This document shows positions 16,087 through 23,557 of a stretch of 23,557 nucleotides of DNA, one piece after another. The notes below the pieces were generated by a model. The model searched no databases and was not told the DNA's origin. It saw only the letters and a list, made by a program, of their open reading frames with translations. Origin of the DNA: an uncultured Ruminococcus sp. (GTDB lineage Bacteria; Bacillota; Clostridia; Oscillospirales; Ruminococcaceae); assembly GCA_937910385.1 (NCBI GenBank), contig CALEPT010000177.1, positions 1 through 23,557 on the forward strand, given 5' to 3'. Position 1 is the stretch's first letter. Each line of letters starts with the position of its first letter. Made by a program: the position numbers and the translations under genes.

Positions 16087-17569
16087 AATAAAAATGCCGA
16101 TCGTGCTGATCGGCAATTCTTTTAAATATGAGGTAGAGGCGACGATGAAGCTGTTCTTCAATGCGCAGAGATACGCCTTTTCCGACGATATCGCCGATGC
16201 GCGCGGAGACCGCTTTGCCGTTGCGGGAGTGAGGGACGGCTCGGTAGTTTACACTGACATAAATCTCGGAGACGGTGAGACCGTTCATCGCGAGAAGTCC
16301 CTGGACTGTACAATAGAGTCGGACAAGAGTACGGTAGAGCACGAGCTTTGCAGGCTCATTTATACCGTTTTGCGTGAAAAGCTCGGTATCTCTCCACCGT
16401 GGGGACTGCTGACAGGGATACGTCCCGTGAAAAAAGTCGCTGACCTTCTGAGGGGCGGCGCAACGGAGGAGCAGATATACTCGCTCCTTGCGGAAAAGTA
16501 CGAGGTATCGCCGAAAAAGCAGCGTCTGGCGTACAATACTGCGGTGAACCAGCTTCCGATACTCGACAGGATAGACCGCAGCGCCGCAAGTCTTTATGTC
16601 TCGATACCGTTCTGCCCGACGCGGTGCAGCTACTGCTCATTTGTTTCGCACAGCATGGAATCGGCGATGAAGCTCATGCCTGAATACGTTGCGGCGCTGT
16701 GCCGAGAGCTTGAAATTATCGGGTGTATCGTCAGGGAGACGGGCACTAAGATAGACACCGTTTATTTCGGCGGCGGGACTCCCACCTCGCTGTCCGCACA
16801 GGACATAAGGACTATCATGGAGGCGGTCGCCGCGAATTTCGACCTTGACAATATCCGCGAGTACAGCTTCGAGGCTGGCAGGCCCGACACCATAACCGAG
16901 GAGAAGCTGCGCGTGATAAAGGCGCTCGGTGCGGACAGGATATCGATAAATCCACAGACCCTCAACGATGAGGTGCTGCGCGTTATAGGAAGGCGTCACA
17001 CGGGCGAGGAGGCGGTTCGCGCATTTGAGCTTGCATGTTCGGTCGGCTTCAAAAATATCAATACCGACCTTATCGCAGGGCTTCCCACTGAGTCTGCCGA
17101 GAGCTTCCGAAGTACGCTCGACCGTATCATCGACCTTGCCCCCGAGAGCATTACGGTGCACACTCTCACGATAAAGCGCGCGGCGGATATGTTTGAAAAC
17201 AGGGGAGAGCAGCCTGTGAGCCCCGCTGCAGAAATGGTGGACTACAGCGTCGAAAGGCTCATGGGAAGCGGCTATCTGCCGTATTATCTCTACCGCCAGA
17301 AGAACACCGTGGACAACCTCGAAAACGTCGGGTACGCGAAAAAAGGATTCGAGAGCTATTACAACATTTTCATCATGGACGAGACTCAGACCATACTCGG
17401 AGCAGGCTGTGCTGCATCGACGAAGCTTGTGTACCCTGACGGAAAAATAAGCAGAATACACAACTATAAATTCCCGTATGAGTATATCCGCAGCTTTGAC
17501 AGGCTCATGGAAAAGAAAGAGGAGGCAGTGGAATGCTTGAAAAGAATCAGCTCCTTGAAGCAGAAATAA
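16079..17569 (+). CDS. hemZ: radical SAM protein HemZ (coproporphyrinogen dehydrogenase-like)
   Basis: A 496-residue radical SAM enzyme. The [4Fe-4S] cluster motif CxxxCxxC is at Cys179, Cys183 and Cys186 (PFCPTRCSYCSF). It is followed by YFGGGTPTSL, FEAGRPDTI and DLIAGLPTES, all typical of the HemN/HemW/HemZ group. About 175 residues precede the radical domain, a layout typical of HemZ. Whether it acts on coproporphyrinogen is uncertain, because many strict anaerobes with this gene lack a full haem pathway. It overlaps the MBL gene by 8 bases and the next gene by 37 bases. Confidence 0.9.
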   Translation: MNEIKMPIVLIGNSFKYEVEATMKLFFNAQRYAFSDDIADARGDRFAVAGVRDGSVVYTDINLGDGETVHREKSLDCTIESDKSTVEHELCRLIYTVLREKLGISPPWGLLTGIRPVKKVADLLRGGATEEQIYSLLAEKYEVSPKKQRLAYNTAVNQLPILDRIDRSAASLYVSIPFCPTRCSYCSFVSHSMESAMKLMPEYVAALCRELEIIGCIVRETGTKIDTVYFGGGTPTSLSAQDIRTIMEAVAANFDLDNIREYSFEAGRPDTITEEKLRVIKALGADRISINPQTLNDEVLRVIGRRHTGEEAVRAFELACSVGFKNINTDLIAGLPTESAESFRSTLDRIIDLAPESITVHTLTIKRAADMFENRGEQPVSPAAEMVDYSVERLMGSGYLPYYLYRQKNTVDNLENVGYAKKGFESYYNIFIMDETQTILGAGCAASTKLVYPDGKISRIHNYKFPYEYIRSFDRLMEKKEEAVECLKRISSLKQK

Positions 17570-18891
17570 CGGCGCTTACCTCGGAGGGAATCGGAGTCTG
17601 CCGAATAGACGGAATGGCGGTGTTTGTGCCCGCGACCGCAGTCGGAGACGTTATAAGGGTCAAGATAGTCAAGGTGCTTTCGAGCTATGCCTACGGGATA
17701 ATCGACGAGCTGATAGTACCATCTCCCGACCGTATCAAGGTAGATTGCCCCGTTTGCAGCAAATGTGGTGGGTGCGATTACAGACACATTTCCTATGCGG
17801 CAGAGTGCAGGGCGAAGGCTGCTGTTGTTGAGGACGCTTTCAGGCGCATAGGTGGACTTGCCCCTGTGTTTGAGGACTTCTGCGGAGCTGCGGACGACTT
17901 GCGCTATCGAAACAAGGCGCAATACCCTCTTGCCGTGCAGGATGGGCGCGTGGTCTGCGGATTCTATGCCTCGAGGAGCCACAGGGTCATTCCCGTGGAG
18001 GACTGTCCGCTCCAGCCTGCGGTTTTTTCGTACATTATTGCAGACGTCTTAGAATACGTAAATAGCAAGGGTGTATCCGTCTATGATGAGCGGAGCAACA
18101 CGGGAATACTGAGGCATATCTACCTGCGCCGCGGAGCACACAGCGGCGAGATAATGCTGTGCATCGTCGTAAGAAAGGACATCTCGCGCCAACTTGGTGG
18201 ACTTGTGAAATGTATCTTGGATAAATACCCTGAGGTCGTGAGTATTGTTGAGAACATCAATCCCGACAGGACGAATGTTATCCTCGGAAAATGCTGTATA
18301 ACCCTGTTTGGCAGCGATACTATAACGGACGTGATGTGCGGTAACAGGGTTAAGATATCACCGCTTTCGTTCTATCAGGTGAACACAGTTCAGGCGGAAC
18401 GGATGTATGAAAAAGCTCGTGAATATGCGGCACCATCAGAGAACTCGGTCATTGCCGACCTCTACTGCGGAGCGGGAACAATAGGCCTTTCCATGGCAAA
18501 TAGCGCGGGTAGGATAGTCGGAGTAGAAATAGTCCCCGAGGCAGTTGAAAATGCAAAAAGAAATGCGGCTGCGAACGGAATAGGGAATGCGCAATTCTAC
18601 TGCGGTGATGCAGGTGAAGTGTTTGACAGACTGCGGATTCAAGGATGCAGCCCCAACGTTATAGTCCTCGACCCTCCGCGAAAGGGGTGCTCCGAGGCGA
18701 CACTGACCACAGTTTGCAAGGCGGCTCCGCAGAGGATAGTGATGATATCGTGCAATCCCGCGACCGCTGCGAGGGACGCGAGGCTGCTTGCCGGGCGAGG
18801 GTACGATGTAGAGCGGGTCTGCGGCTTCGACCTCTTCCCGAGGACTAAGCACGTCGAGACGGTAGTATTGATGTCAAGGGTTGATCGGTAA
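17533..18891 (+). CDS. rlmD: 23S rRNA (uracil-5-)-methyltransferase, RlmD/RumA family
   Basis: A 452-residue SAM-dependent RNA m5U methyltransferase. An N-terminal TRAM domain (about residues 5-62) is followed by the iron-sulfur cysteines C72, C75, C78 and C81 in CPVCSKCGGC. The SAM motif is DLYCGAGTIG, then LDPPRKGC, and the catalytic cysteine is C407 in SCNPAT. The full set predicts methylation of a uridine in 23S rRNA; RlmCD-like paralogues in Firmicutes can modify two sites, so the exact target is open. ATG 17533 has GGAGG at 17521-17525, inside the end of hemZ. It is the last gene of the coherent Ruminococcus-like part. Confidence 0.93.
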   Translation: MLEKNQLLEAEITALTSEGIGVCRIDGMAVFVPATAVGDVIRVKIVKVLSSYAYGIIDELIVPSPDRIKVDCPVCSKCGGCDYRHISYAAECRAKAAVVEDAFRRIGGLAPVFEDFCGAADDLRYRNKAQYPLAVQDGRVVCGFYASRSHRVIPVEDCPLQPAVFSYIIADVLEYVNSKGVSVYDERSNTGILRHIYLRRGAHSGEIMLCIVVRKDISRQLGGLVKCILDKYPEVVSIVENINPDRTNVILGKCCITLFGSDTITDVMCGNRVKISPLSFYQVNTVQAERMYEKAREYAAPSENSVIADLYCGAGTIGLSMANSAGRIVGVEIVPEAVENAKRNAAANGIGNAQFYCGDAGEVFDRLRIQGCSPNVIVLDPPRKGCSEATLTTVCKAAPQRIVMISCNPATAARDARLLAGRGYDVERVCGFDLFPRTKHVETVVLMSRVDR

Positions 18892-18896
18892 GGTGT

Positions 18897-18925
18897 AGAA
18901 AAGTGCCGTATTTCCGGGCTTTTCT
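18897..18925 (+). terminator. weak hairpin after rlmD
   Basis: AGAAAAG (18897-18903) pairs with CTTTTCT (18919-18925), with a short inner CCG/CGG pairing. The T-rich part lies in the 3' arm and no free T-run follows, so this is only a possible end of the long operon. Confidence 0.3.
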
Positions 18926-19005
18926 GGCATCTGACCGTCAGCGGCAGTGAGCAGATTTGACCGCAAAAATCGCTCTGTCAGAACAGATCAATCGCTCCGG
19001 TCGGA

Positions 19006-19121
19006 GGGTTGAGTAGGCCATTTAGATGTCAGAGGGTTGAGTTAGTGATTTGGATGTTTTTGTGATAGGGTTGAGTTAGTGATTTGGATAACGCAGGGTT
19101 GTGGCTGTGGTTTAGATGTCA
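19006..19121 (+). repeat. four direct repeats, possible end of an insertion sequence
   Basis: Units begin with GGGTTG at 19006, 19034, 19068 and 19096, pitch 28, 34 and 28. Units 2 and 3 share GGGTTGAGTTAGTGATTTGG; units 1 and 4 share GGGTTG and TTTAGATGTCA but differ in the middle. Multiple short direct repeats of this sort occur at the ends of IS21-family elements as transposase sites. No transposase is present. The neighbouring 18,926-19,005 has no recognised feature. Confidence 0.55.
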
Positions 19122-19157
19122 GCGCGACAACTGGGATTTGACGAGGAGAGATTACAT

Positions 19158-19814
19158 ATGAGATACGATGTGACTATCGATAAGGAATTGTTCAGTGTCT
19201 ATCCAGAGATCCGACTTGGGCTCTTACGCTTCCATGCAGATGTGAAAGCGTCAGATGATCATTTCTGGGATTATATGAATACGGAAGTTCTGCCGCAGGT
19301 GAGAAGCGGAATTGAAGGAAAAGAATGGAGCGAGATCCCCGGCATTAAGGGCAGCCGTGCTGCTTATAAGGCTTTTGGCAGAAACCCCGGCAGGTACAGA
19401 GTATCATCTGAATCCTTGATTCGCCGAGTTCGCCGCGGTGATGATCTGTACCACATAAACTCAGTAGTCGATGTGAACAACCTGATTTCTGTGAGAAGTG
19501 GTTTGTCTGTCGGATCATATGATCTTGGTCAGGTTCATGGGGGAATCAAGCTGCGCAAAGCCGAGCATGGAGAAGGATATACAGGCATTGGCAAAGAATT
19601 CATTGACATGGAAAACATGCTTGTACTAGCGGATGACGATGGGATCTTCGGATCTTCCATGTCGGATTCCACACGGGCAATGGTCACAGATTCTGCGACA
19701 GACATTCTTTCGGTAATCTACTGCTTTGAAAATGGCATCGACCTTGACGCACTGCTTCGTGAAGCAGTAAGTGCATTTGGAAGGTTTACTGGAGCCTTCG
19801 GTTGTAGCGGTTGA
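19158..19814 (+). CDS. B3/4-domain protein (PheRS-beta editing-domain homologue), 3' end fused
   Basis: A soluble protein of about 215 native residues homologous to the B3/B4 editing domain of phenylalanyl-tRNA synthetase beta chain, found free-standing in many bacteria. The reading FSVYPEIRLGLLRFHADVK, then IKGSRAAYKAFGRNPGRYR and later HINSVVDVNNLISVRSGLSVG, is typical. Free-standing members are presumed to handle amino acids or mischarged tRNA, but this is not established. The frame opens at 19116 inside the repeat cluster; ATG 19158 is preferred because of GAGGAG at 19143-19148. The native sequence stops near 19785, and the last residues come from DNA belonging to mreB read in another frame. 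Confidence 0.75.
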   Translation: MRYDVTIDKELFSVYPEIRLGLLRFHADVKASDDHFWDYMNTEVLPQVRSGIEGKEWSEIPGIKGSRAAYKAFGRNPGRYRVSSESLIRRVRRGDDLYHINSVVDVNNLISVRSGLSVGSYDLGQVHGGIKLRKAEHGEGYTGIGKEFIDMENMLVLADDDGIFGSSMSDSTRAMVTDSATDILSVIYCFENGIDLDALLREAVSAFGRFTGAFGCSG

Positions 19815-20688
19815 TAAAGAAAACGATGCAATATTGGCAATAGGTCAAGAGGCACGCGAAATGATAGGGCGTACACCCGGAAATATCGTGGCGATAAAAC
19901 CACTGCGCGACGGAGTAATTTCCGATTATGATATGACGGAAGCAATGATACGCCACTTTCTTGAAAAAGTTGTCGGCAGATCATTTTTATGGCGTCCACG
20001 TGTAATGATTTGCGTACCAACCGGCGTAACTGTTGTTGAAAAACGCGCAGTTCAAGAGGCGGCTGAACAGGCTGGCGCAAAAACTGCTGAATTGATTGAA
20101 GAGCCGATAGCTGCCGCGCTTGGAGCAGGTATAGATATTTCGGAGCCGGTAGGTTCAATGGTTATTGATATTGGCGGTGGAACTTGCGATATAGCTGTAA
20201 TTTCTCTTGGCGGCATTGTCAATGGCGATAGTCTGCGAATTGCTGGTAACCAATTTGATCACGACATTGAAAATTATATAAAAAAAAGACACAATTTGGT
20301 AATTGGCGAACGTACTGCAGAAAGTATCAAAATGCAAGTCGGCGCGGCTTTTCCAGGTGCGCGTAAAGAAACTATGGAAGTCAGAGGGCGCGACGTCGTT
20401 TCAGGTATGCCGAAAACCGTTACAGTAACTTCAGATGAAGCGGTTGAGGCTTTGCAAATTTCGATTGACAGAATTATTTTATCGGTTAGAAAAGTTTTGG
20501 AAGGTACGCCGCCGGAACTTGCCTCTGATATTATTGACAGAGGAATTATTTTGACAGGTGGCGGCGCTATGCTTTACGGTCTTGCTGAACTTATTCGTAA
20601 GGAGACTGATATTCCCGCCTCTGTTGCCGACGATCCATTAAGTTGCGTAGCGATTGGCACGGGTAAAGCTCTTGAAGGAATTAAATAA
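19771..20688 (+). CDS. mreB: rod-shape protein MreB, 5'-truncated
   Basis: About 299 residues of a bacterial actin homologue of the MreB/Mbl family. Homology begins at the glutamate of EPSVVAVD (19792) and includes GRTPGNIVAIKPLRDGVISDYD, the phosphate-2 region DIGGGTCDIAVISLGG and the C-terminal LTGGGAML. The first 25-30 residues, with the phosphate-1 loop (normally DLGTANT), are missing, so this copy could not bind ATP normally. The frame is open back to a GTG at 19771, but those codons belong to the B3/4 gene. Codon choice resembles the U32 gene downstream. Its wording is closest to Negativicutes, from memory. Confidence 0.88.
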   Translation: MHLEGLLEPSVVAVDKENDAILAIGQEAREMIGRTPGNIVAIKPLRDGVISDYDMTEAMIRHFLEKVVGRSFLWRPRVMICVPTGVTVVEKRAVQEAAEQAGAKTAELIEEPIAAALGAGIDISEPVGSMVIDIGGGTCDIAVISLGGIVNGDSLRIAGNQFDHDIENYIKKRHNLVIGERTAESIKMQVGAAFPGARKETMEVRGRDVVSGMPKTVTVTSDEAVEALQISIDRIILSVRKVLEGTPPELASDIIDRGIILTGGGAMLYGLAELIRKETDIPASVADDPLSCVAIGTGKALEGIK

Positions 20689-20701
20689 TTTTTAAAATTT
20701 T

Positions 20702-20725
20702 TCTGCCGAATGGCAGATTTTTTTT
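20702..20725 (+). terminator. terminator of mreB
   Basis: TCTGCC (20702-20707) and GGCAGA (20712-20717) pair around GAAT, followed by a T-run at 20718-20724. It lies 14 bases after the mreB stop. Confidence 0.85.
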
Positions 20726-20759
20726 GTAAAAATTTTTTTTATTTTAAGGAGGAATTTTT

Positions 20760-22517
20760 TTGATTGAACTTTTAGCTCCCGCAGGAAATTTTGACGCTCT
20801 TAAAGCCGCAGTTAATGCAGGTGCCGACGCAATTTATTTGGCAGGTGAAAATTTCGGCGCTCGCGCTTATGCTAAAAATTTTTCCCGCGAAAATCTTATC
20901 GACGCCGTTAAATTCGCTCATCTGCGCGGCGTTAAAATTCACGTAACTGCCATCACTATTTTATCTGATGACGAATTGGAAAATTTTGCGGACTTCATTA
21001 AATTTCTTAAAAAAATTCACGTCGACGCCATTTTAGTTCAAGATCTCGGCGCCGCTAAAATTATTCAAGAAATTGCGCCCGAAATTCCTCTCCACGCTTC
21101 TACTCAAATGACAATTCACAATCTCGACGGCGTTAAATTTTTGGAAAAAATTGGTTTTTCTCGCGTCGTTTTAAGTCGCGAACTTTCTTTGAATGAAATT
21201 GAAAAAATTTCTAAAAATTCTTCTATCGAAACAGAAATTTTTATTCACGGCGCTATTTGCGTTTGTTATTCAGGTCAATGCCTTATGAGTTCAATTATCG
21301 GCGGCAGAAGCGGTAATCGCGGTAAATGCGCTCAACCTTGCCGACTTCCTTATAAATTAGTCGATAAAAATGGCGAAAATTTTTTAAAAAATGTCGGCGA
21401 TTATCTCTTAAGCCCTAAAGATTTAAATTCTTTGCAAATTTTACAAAAAATTCTTCAAACCGGCGTTAATTCTTTGAAAATTGAAGGAAGAATGAAACGT
21501 CCCGAATATGTCGCTACAGTCGTTAAAATTTATCGTGACGCCATCGACGGCAAAATTTCGCCAAATTCGCAAAAAAATTTAGCTCAAATTTTTAATCGCG
21601 ACTTTACTACCGCTTATCTTGAAAAAAATCCCGGAAAATTTTTTATCAGCGATAAACGCCCCAATAATCGCGGAATTTTAATCGGGCGCGTTACTAAAAT
21701 TTTTGAAAATAAAATTACAATAAAAACTTCCGAAAAAATTTTTATCGGCGATCAGATAGAAATTTGGGTAAAAGTCGGCGGACGTGTTACTTTTACCGTT
21801 GAAAATTTTCATTCAGACGGCGATTTTTGCACTTTTGAAATAAAAAATTCGCGCGGCATTAAAATTAACGACCGCGCTTTTAAAATTTTTGATGCGAATC
21901 TTGACGCCGAAGCCAAAAAATATTTTAACGGCGAATATCAACGCAAAATTTTTGTTGACGCTGAAATTTCCGCGAAAATTTCTCAACCACTTATTTTAAA
22001 AATGACTGACATTGACGGAAATTCCGCGACTGCCCAAACTAATTTTATCGCCGAATTTGCTAAAAATCGTCCGCTTACTGCTGAAATTTTGCAAAAACAA
22101 ATCGGCAGGCTCGGTAATTCGGTTTTTACGTTGAGAAATTTTGACGTTGATTTAGACGAAAATATTATGATTCCTATCAGCGAATTAAACGAAGTCCGCC
22201 GAATTGTTACCGAAAAATTGGAAAAAATTCGCCTCGATAATTTTATTTTGCCTGCTCCAAAAATAATAAAATCTACCAGAAAAATATTTCCGCATAATAA
22301 AATCTACCTAAAAAGTCCTGAAATTATTGCTCAAGTTGATTCGCTCGAAAAAATTAAAATTGCCCTTGAAAGTGGCGCCGATTCTATACTTTTCAGCGGT
22401 GAAAATTTTCAAGGTAATGTTTTTTCACCTGACCAACTCGCTAATTTCGCCGAACTCGTCCATTCAATGAAAAAAAATTTTTATTTTTATACTAAATCAT
22501 TAATAATTAGGCGGTAA
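20760..22517 (+). CDS. U32 family peptidase, 3'-truncated
   Basis: 585 residues of a U32 peptidase-family protein. The TIM-barrel start LLAPAGNFDALKAAVNAGADA, ELSLNEIEKI, the cysteine cluster CVCYSGQC...GKCAQPC and the KIEGRMKRPEYVATVV signature are all present. Members are iron-sulfur proteins; several act in tRNA or rRNA hydroxylation rather than as proteases. A second barrel-like repeat begins near residue 525 (AQVDSLEKIKIALESGADSI) and is cut: after FYFYT the family pattern is lost and the frame stops within 20 bases. A full-length member would be longer. It uses a TTG start with AAGGAGG at 20746-20752. Codon choice is strongly biased to AAA, AAT, TTT and GAA. Confidence 0.88.
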   Translation: MIELLAPAGNFDALKAAVNAGADAIYLAGENFGARAYAKNFSRENLIDAVKFAHLRGVKIHVTAITILSDDELENFADFIKFLKKIHVDAILVQDLGAAKIIQEIAPEIPLHASTQMTIHNLDGVKFLEKIGFSRVVLSRELSLNEIEKISKNSSIETEIFIHGAICVCYSGQCLMSSIIGGRSGNRGKCAQPCRLPYKLVDKNGENFLKNVGDYLLSPKDLNSLQILQKILQTGVNSLKIEGRMKRPEYVATVVKIYRDAIDGKISPNSQKNLAQIFNRDFTTAYLEKNPGKFFISDKRPNNRGILIGRVTKIFENKITIKTSEKIFIGDQIEIWVKVGGRVTFTVENFHSDGDFCTFEIKNSRGIKINDRAFKIFDANLDAEAKKYFNGEYQRKIFVDAEISAKISQPLILKMTDIDGNSATAQTNFIAEFAKNRPLTAEILQKQIGRLGNSVFTLRNFDVDLDENIMIPISELNEVRRIVTEKLEKIRLDNFILPAPKIIKSTRKIFPHNKIYLKSPEIIAQVDSLEKIKIALESGADSILFSGENFQGNVFSPDQLANFAELVHSMKKNFYFYTKSLIIRR

Positions 22518-23387
22518 TTGTTGCTTTAATATTTTCTTTTTGGAAGCTTCTTCCTTTATTTTTAATATCATGTCTAATTTCTCTCTTAATTTTTTTCTTT
22601 TTATTCTTTCTTCTTTTAATTCTTCTTCTTTTTGTTTTTTTTTGACTAATTCTTTAAGAAATTTCTTTTGGATTTTTTCAGAGCTTTCTTTTTCTCTTCT
22701 TTTTATTTCTGATCTTTGCCTTTTTATTTTTGCTTCCAATTCTTTTCTTAACTTTTCCCTTTCTTCACTATTAAGATTTTTATAATTAAAAATTTGATTT
22801 CTACCCTTTGATTCATTTAACAATTTTACCTTCTTTTCTTCTTTTTTAATATTGCCTTCAGTATTAAAATTATAAATATTATTTCTATTTGATTCTAAAC
22901 CTCCGATTTTAACTTCTATATTTCTGCTTTCTTTTTTTGGAGAAACACCATATATTTCATTTATTCTTATTTTCATATCCGGTACCTGACTTTTATTATT
23001 GTCAATATAATTTATGCTATTATTATCAATCTTTATTTCACACAATTTATCAAAATTAACAGAGTTTTTTTCTGTTTCAAAATTTTTTATTTTGAAATTG
23101 GTTATTATCATTTTATTATCAAAACTATTAATAGGTTTATTAATTTCTTTATTTTCATTTCTATGATGTTTCAGTGAAATTTTTTTTCTAAATTTATCGT
23201 TAATGTTATAAGGGGCATCAATTCTTGATGAAGTTATTCTTCTTTCATTTTTTGTTATTTCTGACAATAATAATATTTTTTTTTGTTCTTCATTTTTTAT
23301 TTTGATTATTTCATTTAAGTCATTAATATTTTCATTTAAGTATCTGTCTGAAGAAATAAGATTTTCATTTTGAATTTTTATATTCAT
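22500..23387 (-). CDS. Lys/Glu/Asn-rich coiled-coil protein, eukaryote-like
   Basis: A 295-residue ORF in very AT-rich DNA. The N-terminal two thirds is Asn/Ile/Lys/Ser-rich and low in complexity. The last 100 residues are charged, mostly Lys, Arg and Glu (KLRKELEAKIKRQRSEIKRR and following), predicting a long coiled coil. No domain, signal peptide or membrane segment is recognised. The ATG at 23387 follows TTTTAATTAAAA with no Shine-Dalgarno site, unlike every other gene here, which suggests a eukaryotic gene without introns in this part. The stop at 22500-22502 lies very close to a sequence junction, so the 3' end may not be native. Confidence 0.5.
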   Translation of the reverse strand: MNIKIQNENLISSDRYLNENINDLNEIIKIKNEEQKKILLLSEITKNERRITSSRIDAPYNINDKFRKKISLKHHRNENKEINKPINSFDNKMIITNFKIKNFETEKNSVNFDKLCEIKIDNNSINYIDNNKSQVPDMKIRINEIYGVSPKKESRNIEVKIGGLESNRNNIYNFNTEGNIKKEEKKVKLLNESKGRNQIFNYKNLNSEEREKLRKELEAKIKRQRSEIKRREKESSEKIQKKFLKELVKKKQKEEELKEERIKRKKLREKLDMILKIKEEASKKKILKQQLPPNY

Positions 23388-23516
23388 TTTTAATTAAAAG
23401 TACAATAATTAATAATAATTTATTTTTTTTGAAAAAAAAGTCTCTCTAAAAAATCTTTTTAATTTTTTTTTTTAATATAATTAAATTTTATTATATTAAA
23501 TTATAAAAAAATAAAT
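23388..23516. other. AT-rich spacer next to the terminal repeat
   Basis: About 130 bases made almost only of A and T, with long A and T runs and one short TCTCTC. No gene or ribosome site is seen. It resembles noncoding DNA of an AT-rich eukaryotic genome. Confidence 0.5.
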
Positions 23517-23557
23517 GGGGATTGGGGATTGGGGATTGGGGATTGGGGATTGGGGAT
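23517..23557 (+). repeat. GGGGATT heptamer array at the right end
   Basis: Five full GGGGATT units (23517-23551) and GGGGAT (23552-23557), with no mismatch, reach the last base of the window. The G-rich strand runs 5' to 3' toward the end, the orientation of a telomere. The unit differs from the common TTAGGG, TTTAGGG, TTGGGG and TTTTGGGG types. Its complement AATCCCC is also the kind of short tandem heptamer (STRR) found dispersed in cyanobacterial genomes. Confidence 0.9.

Noticed and set aside
19006..19121. CRISPR-like array
   Set aside because: Only four units, imperfect identity, irregular pitch of 28/34/28 with gaps of only 2-12 bases between units, and no cas genes.
22540..22785. 81-codon plus-strand Phe/Ser-rich ORF
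   Set aside because: It is the complement of the Lys/Glu-rich coiled-coil coding region and only reflects its composition.
18892..23557. A novel multi-gene system combining MreB, U32 peptidase and the coiled-coil protein
   Set aside because: The genes are truncated at junctions and differ in composition, so the grouping is more likely an assembly product than a functional cluster.

Overview
This window is best read as a composite of at least four stretches of DNA with different origins, not one continuous genome segment. Positions 1 to about 18,900 are coherent and look like an anaerobic Firmicute of the Ruminococcus/Oscillospiraceae type: AGGAG-type ribosome binding sites, TTGAAA/TATAAT promoters, and the gene order recJ - rel - MBL hydrolase - hemZ known from Firmicutes. 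From about 18,900 to 19,785 there is a short repeat cluster and a B3/4-domain protein. From about 19,785 to 22,490 there is an mreB lacking its 5' end and a U32 peptidase lacking its 3' end, whose sequences resemble Negativicutes (Selenomonas relatives). From about 22,490 to the end the DNA is extremely AT-rich, carries one Lys/Glu/Asn-rich gene without a Shine-Dalgarno site, and ends in five and six-sevenths copies of GGGGATT. That end looks either like a eukaryotic telomere in the correct orientation or like a cyanobacterial-type heptamer repeat.

Layout of the first part: an HD-GYP c-di-GMP phosphodiesterase candidate (+) converges on a MATE exporter (-) across a shared terminator. A promoter-dense intergenic region with nested inverted repeats follows. 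Then comes a (+) operon of maf, a DUF1015 gene, tcdA and a dCMP deaminase, covering nucleotide-pool cleaning, tRNA t6A cyclisation and dUMP supply. A (-) gene follows for a LacI-type sensor fused to a GGDEF diguanylate cyclase, so both synthesis and breakdown of c-di-GMP are encoded nearby. A long (+) run then goes from a small-multidrug-export family membrane protein and a YcxB-like protein, through a structured intergenic element, to recJ, rel, an MBL-fold hydrolase, hemZ and rlmD. The last three are tightly packed or overlapping.

The two most useful observations beyond ordinary annotation are these. First, a promoter cassette occurs twice (4031-4066 and 9720-9755) with identical flanks and spacing; a small minus-strand ORF (9568-9696) lies beside the second copy. 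Second, three sequence breaks (about 18,900-19,000, 19,783-19,794 and 22,490-22,510) cut genes or change composition abruptly. They should be tested as assembly chimeras before any biology is built on the junctions. I did not find a convincing new defence or mobile system. No tRNA, rRNA or CRISPR array was seen.
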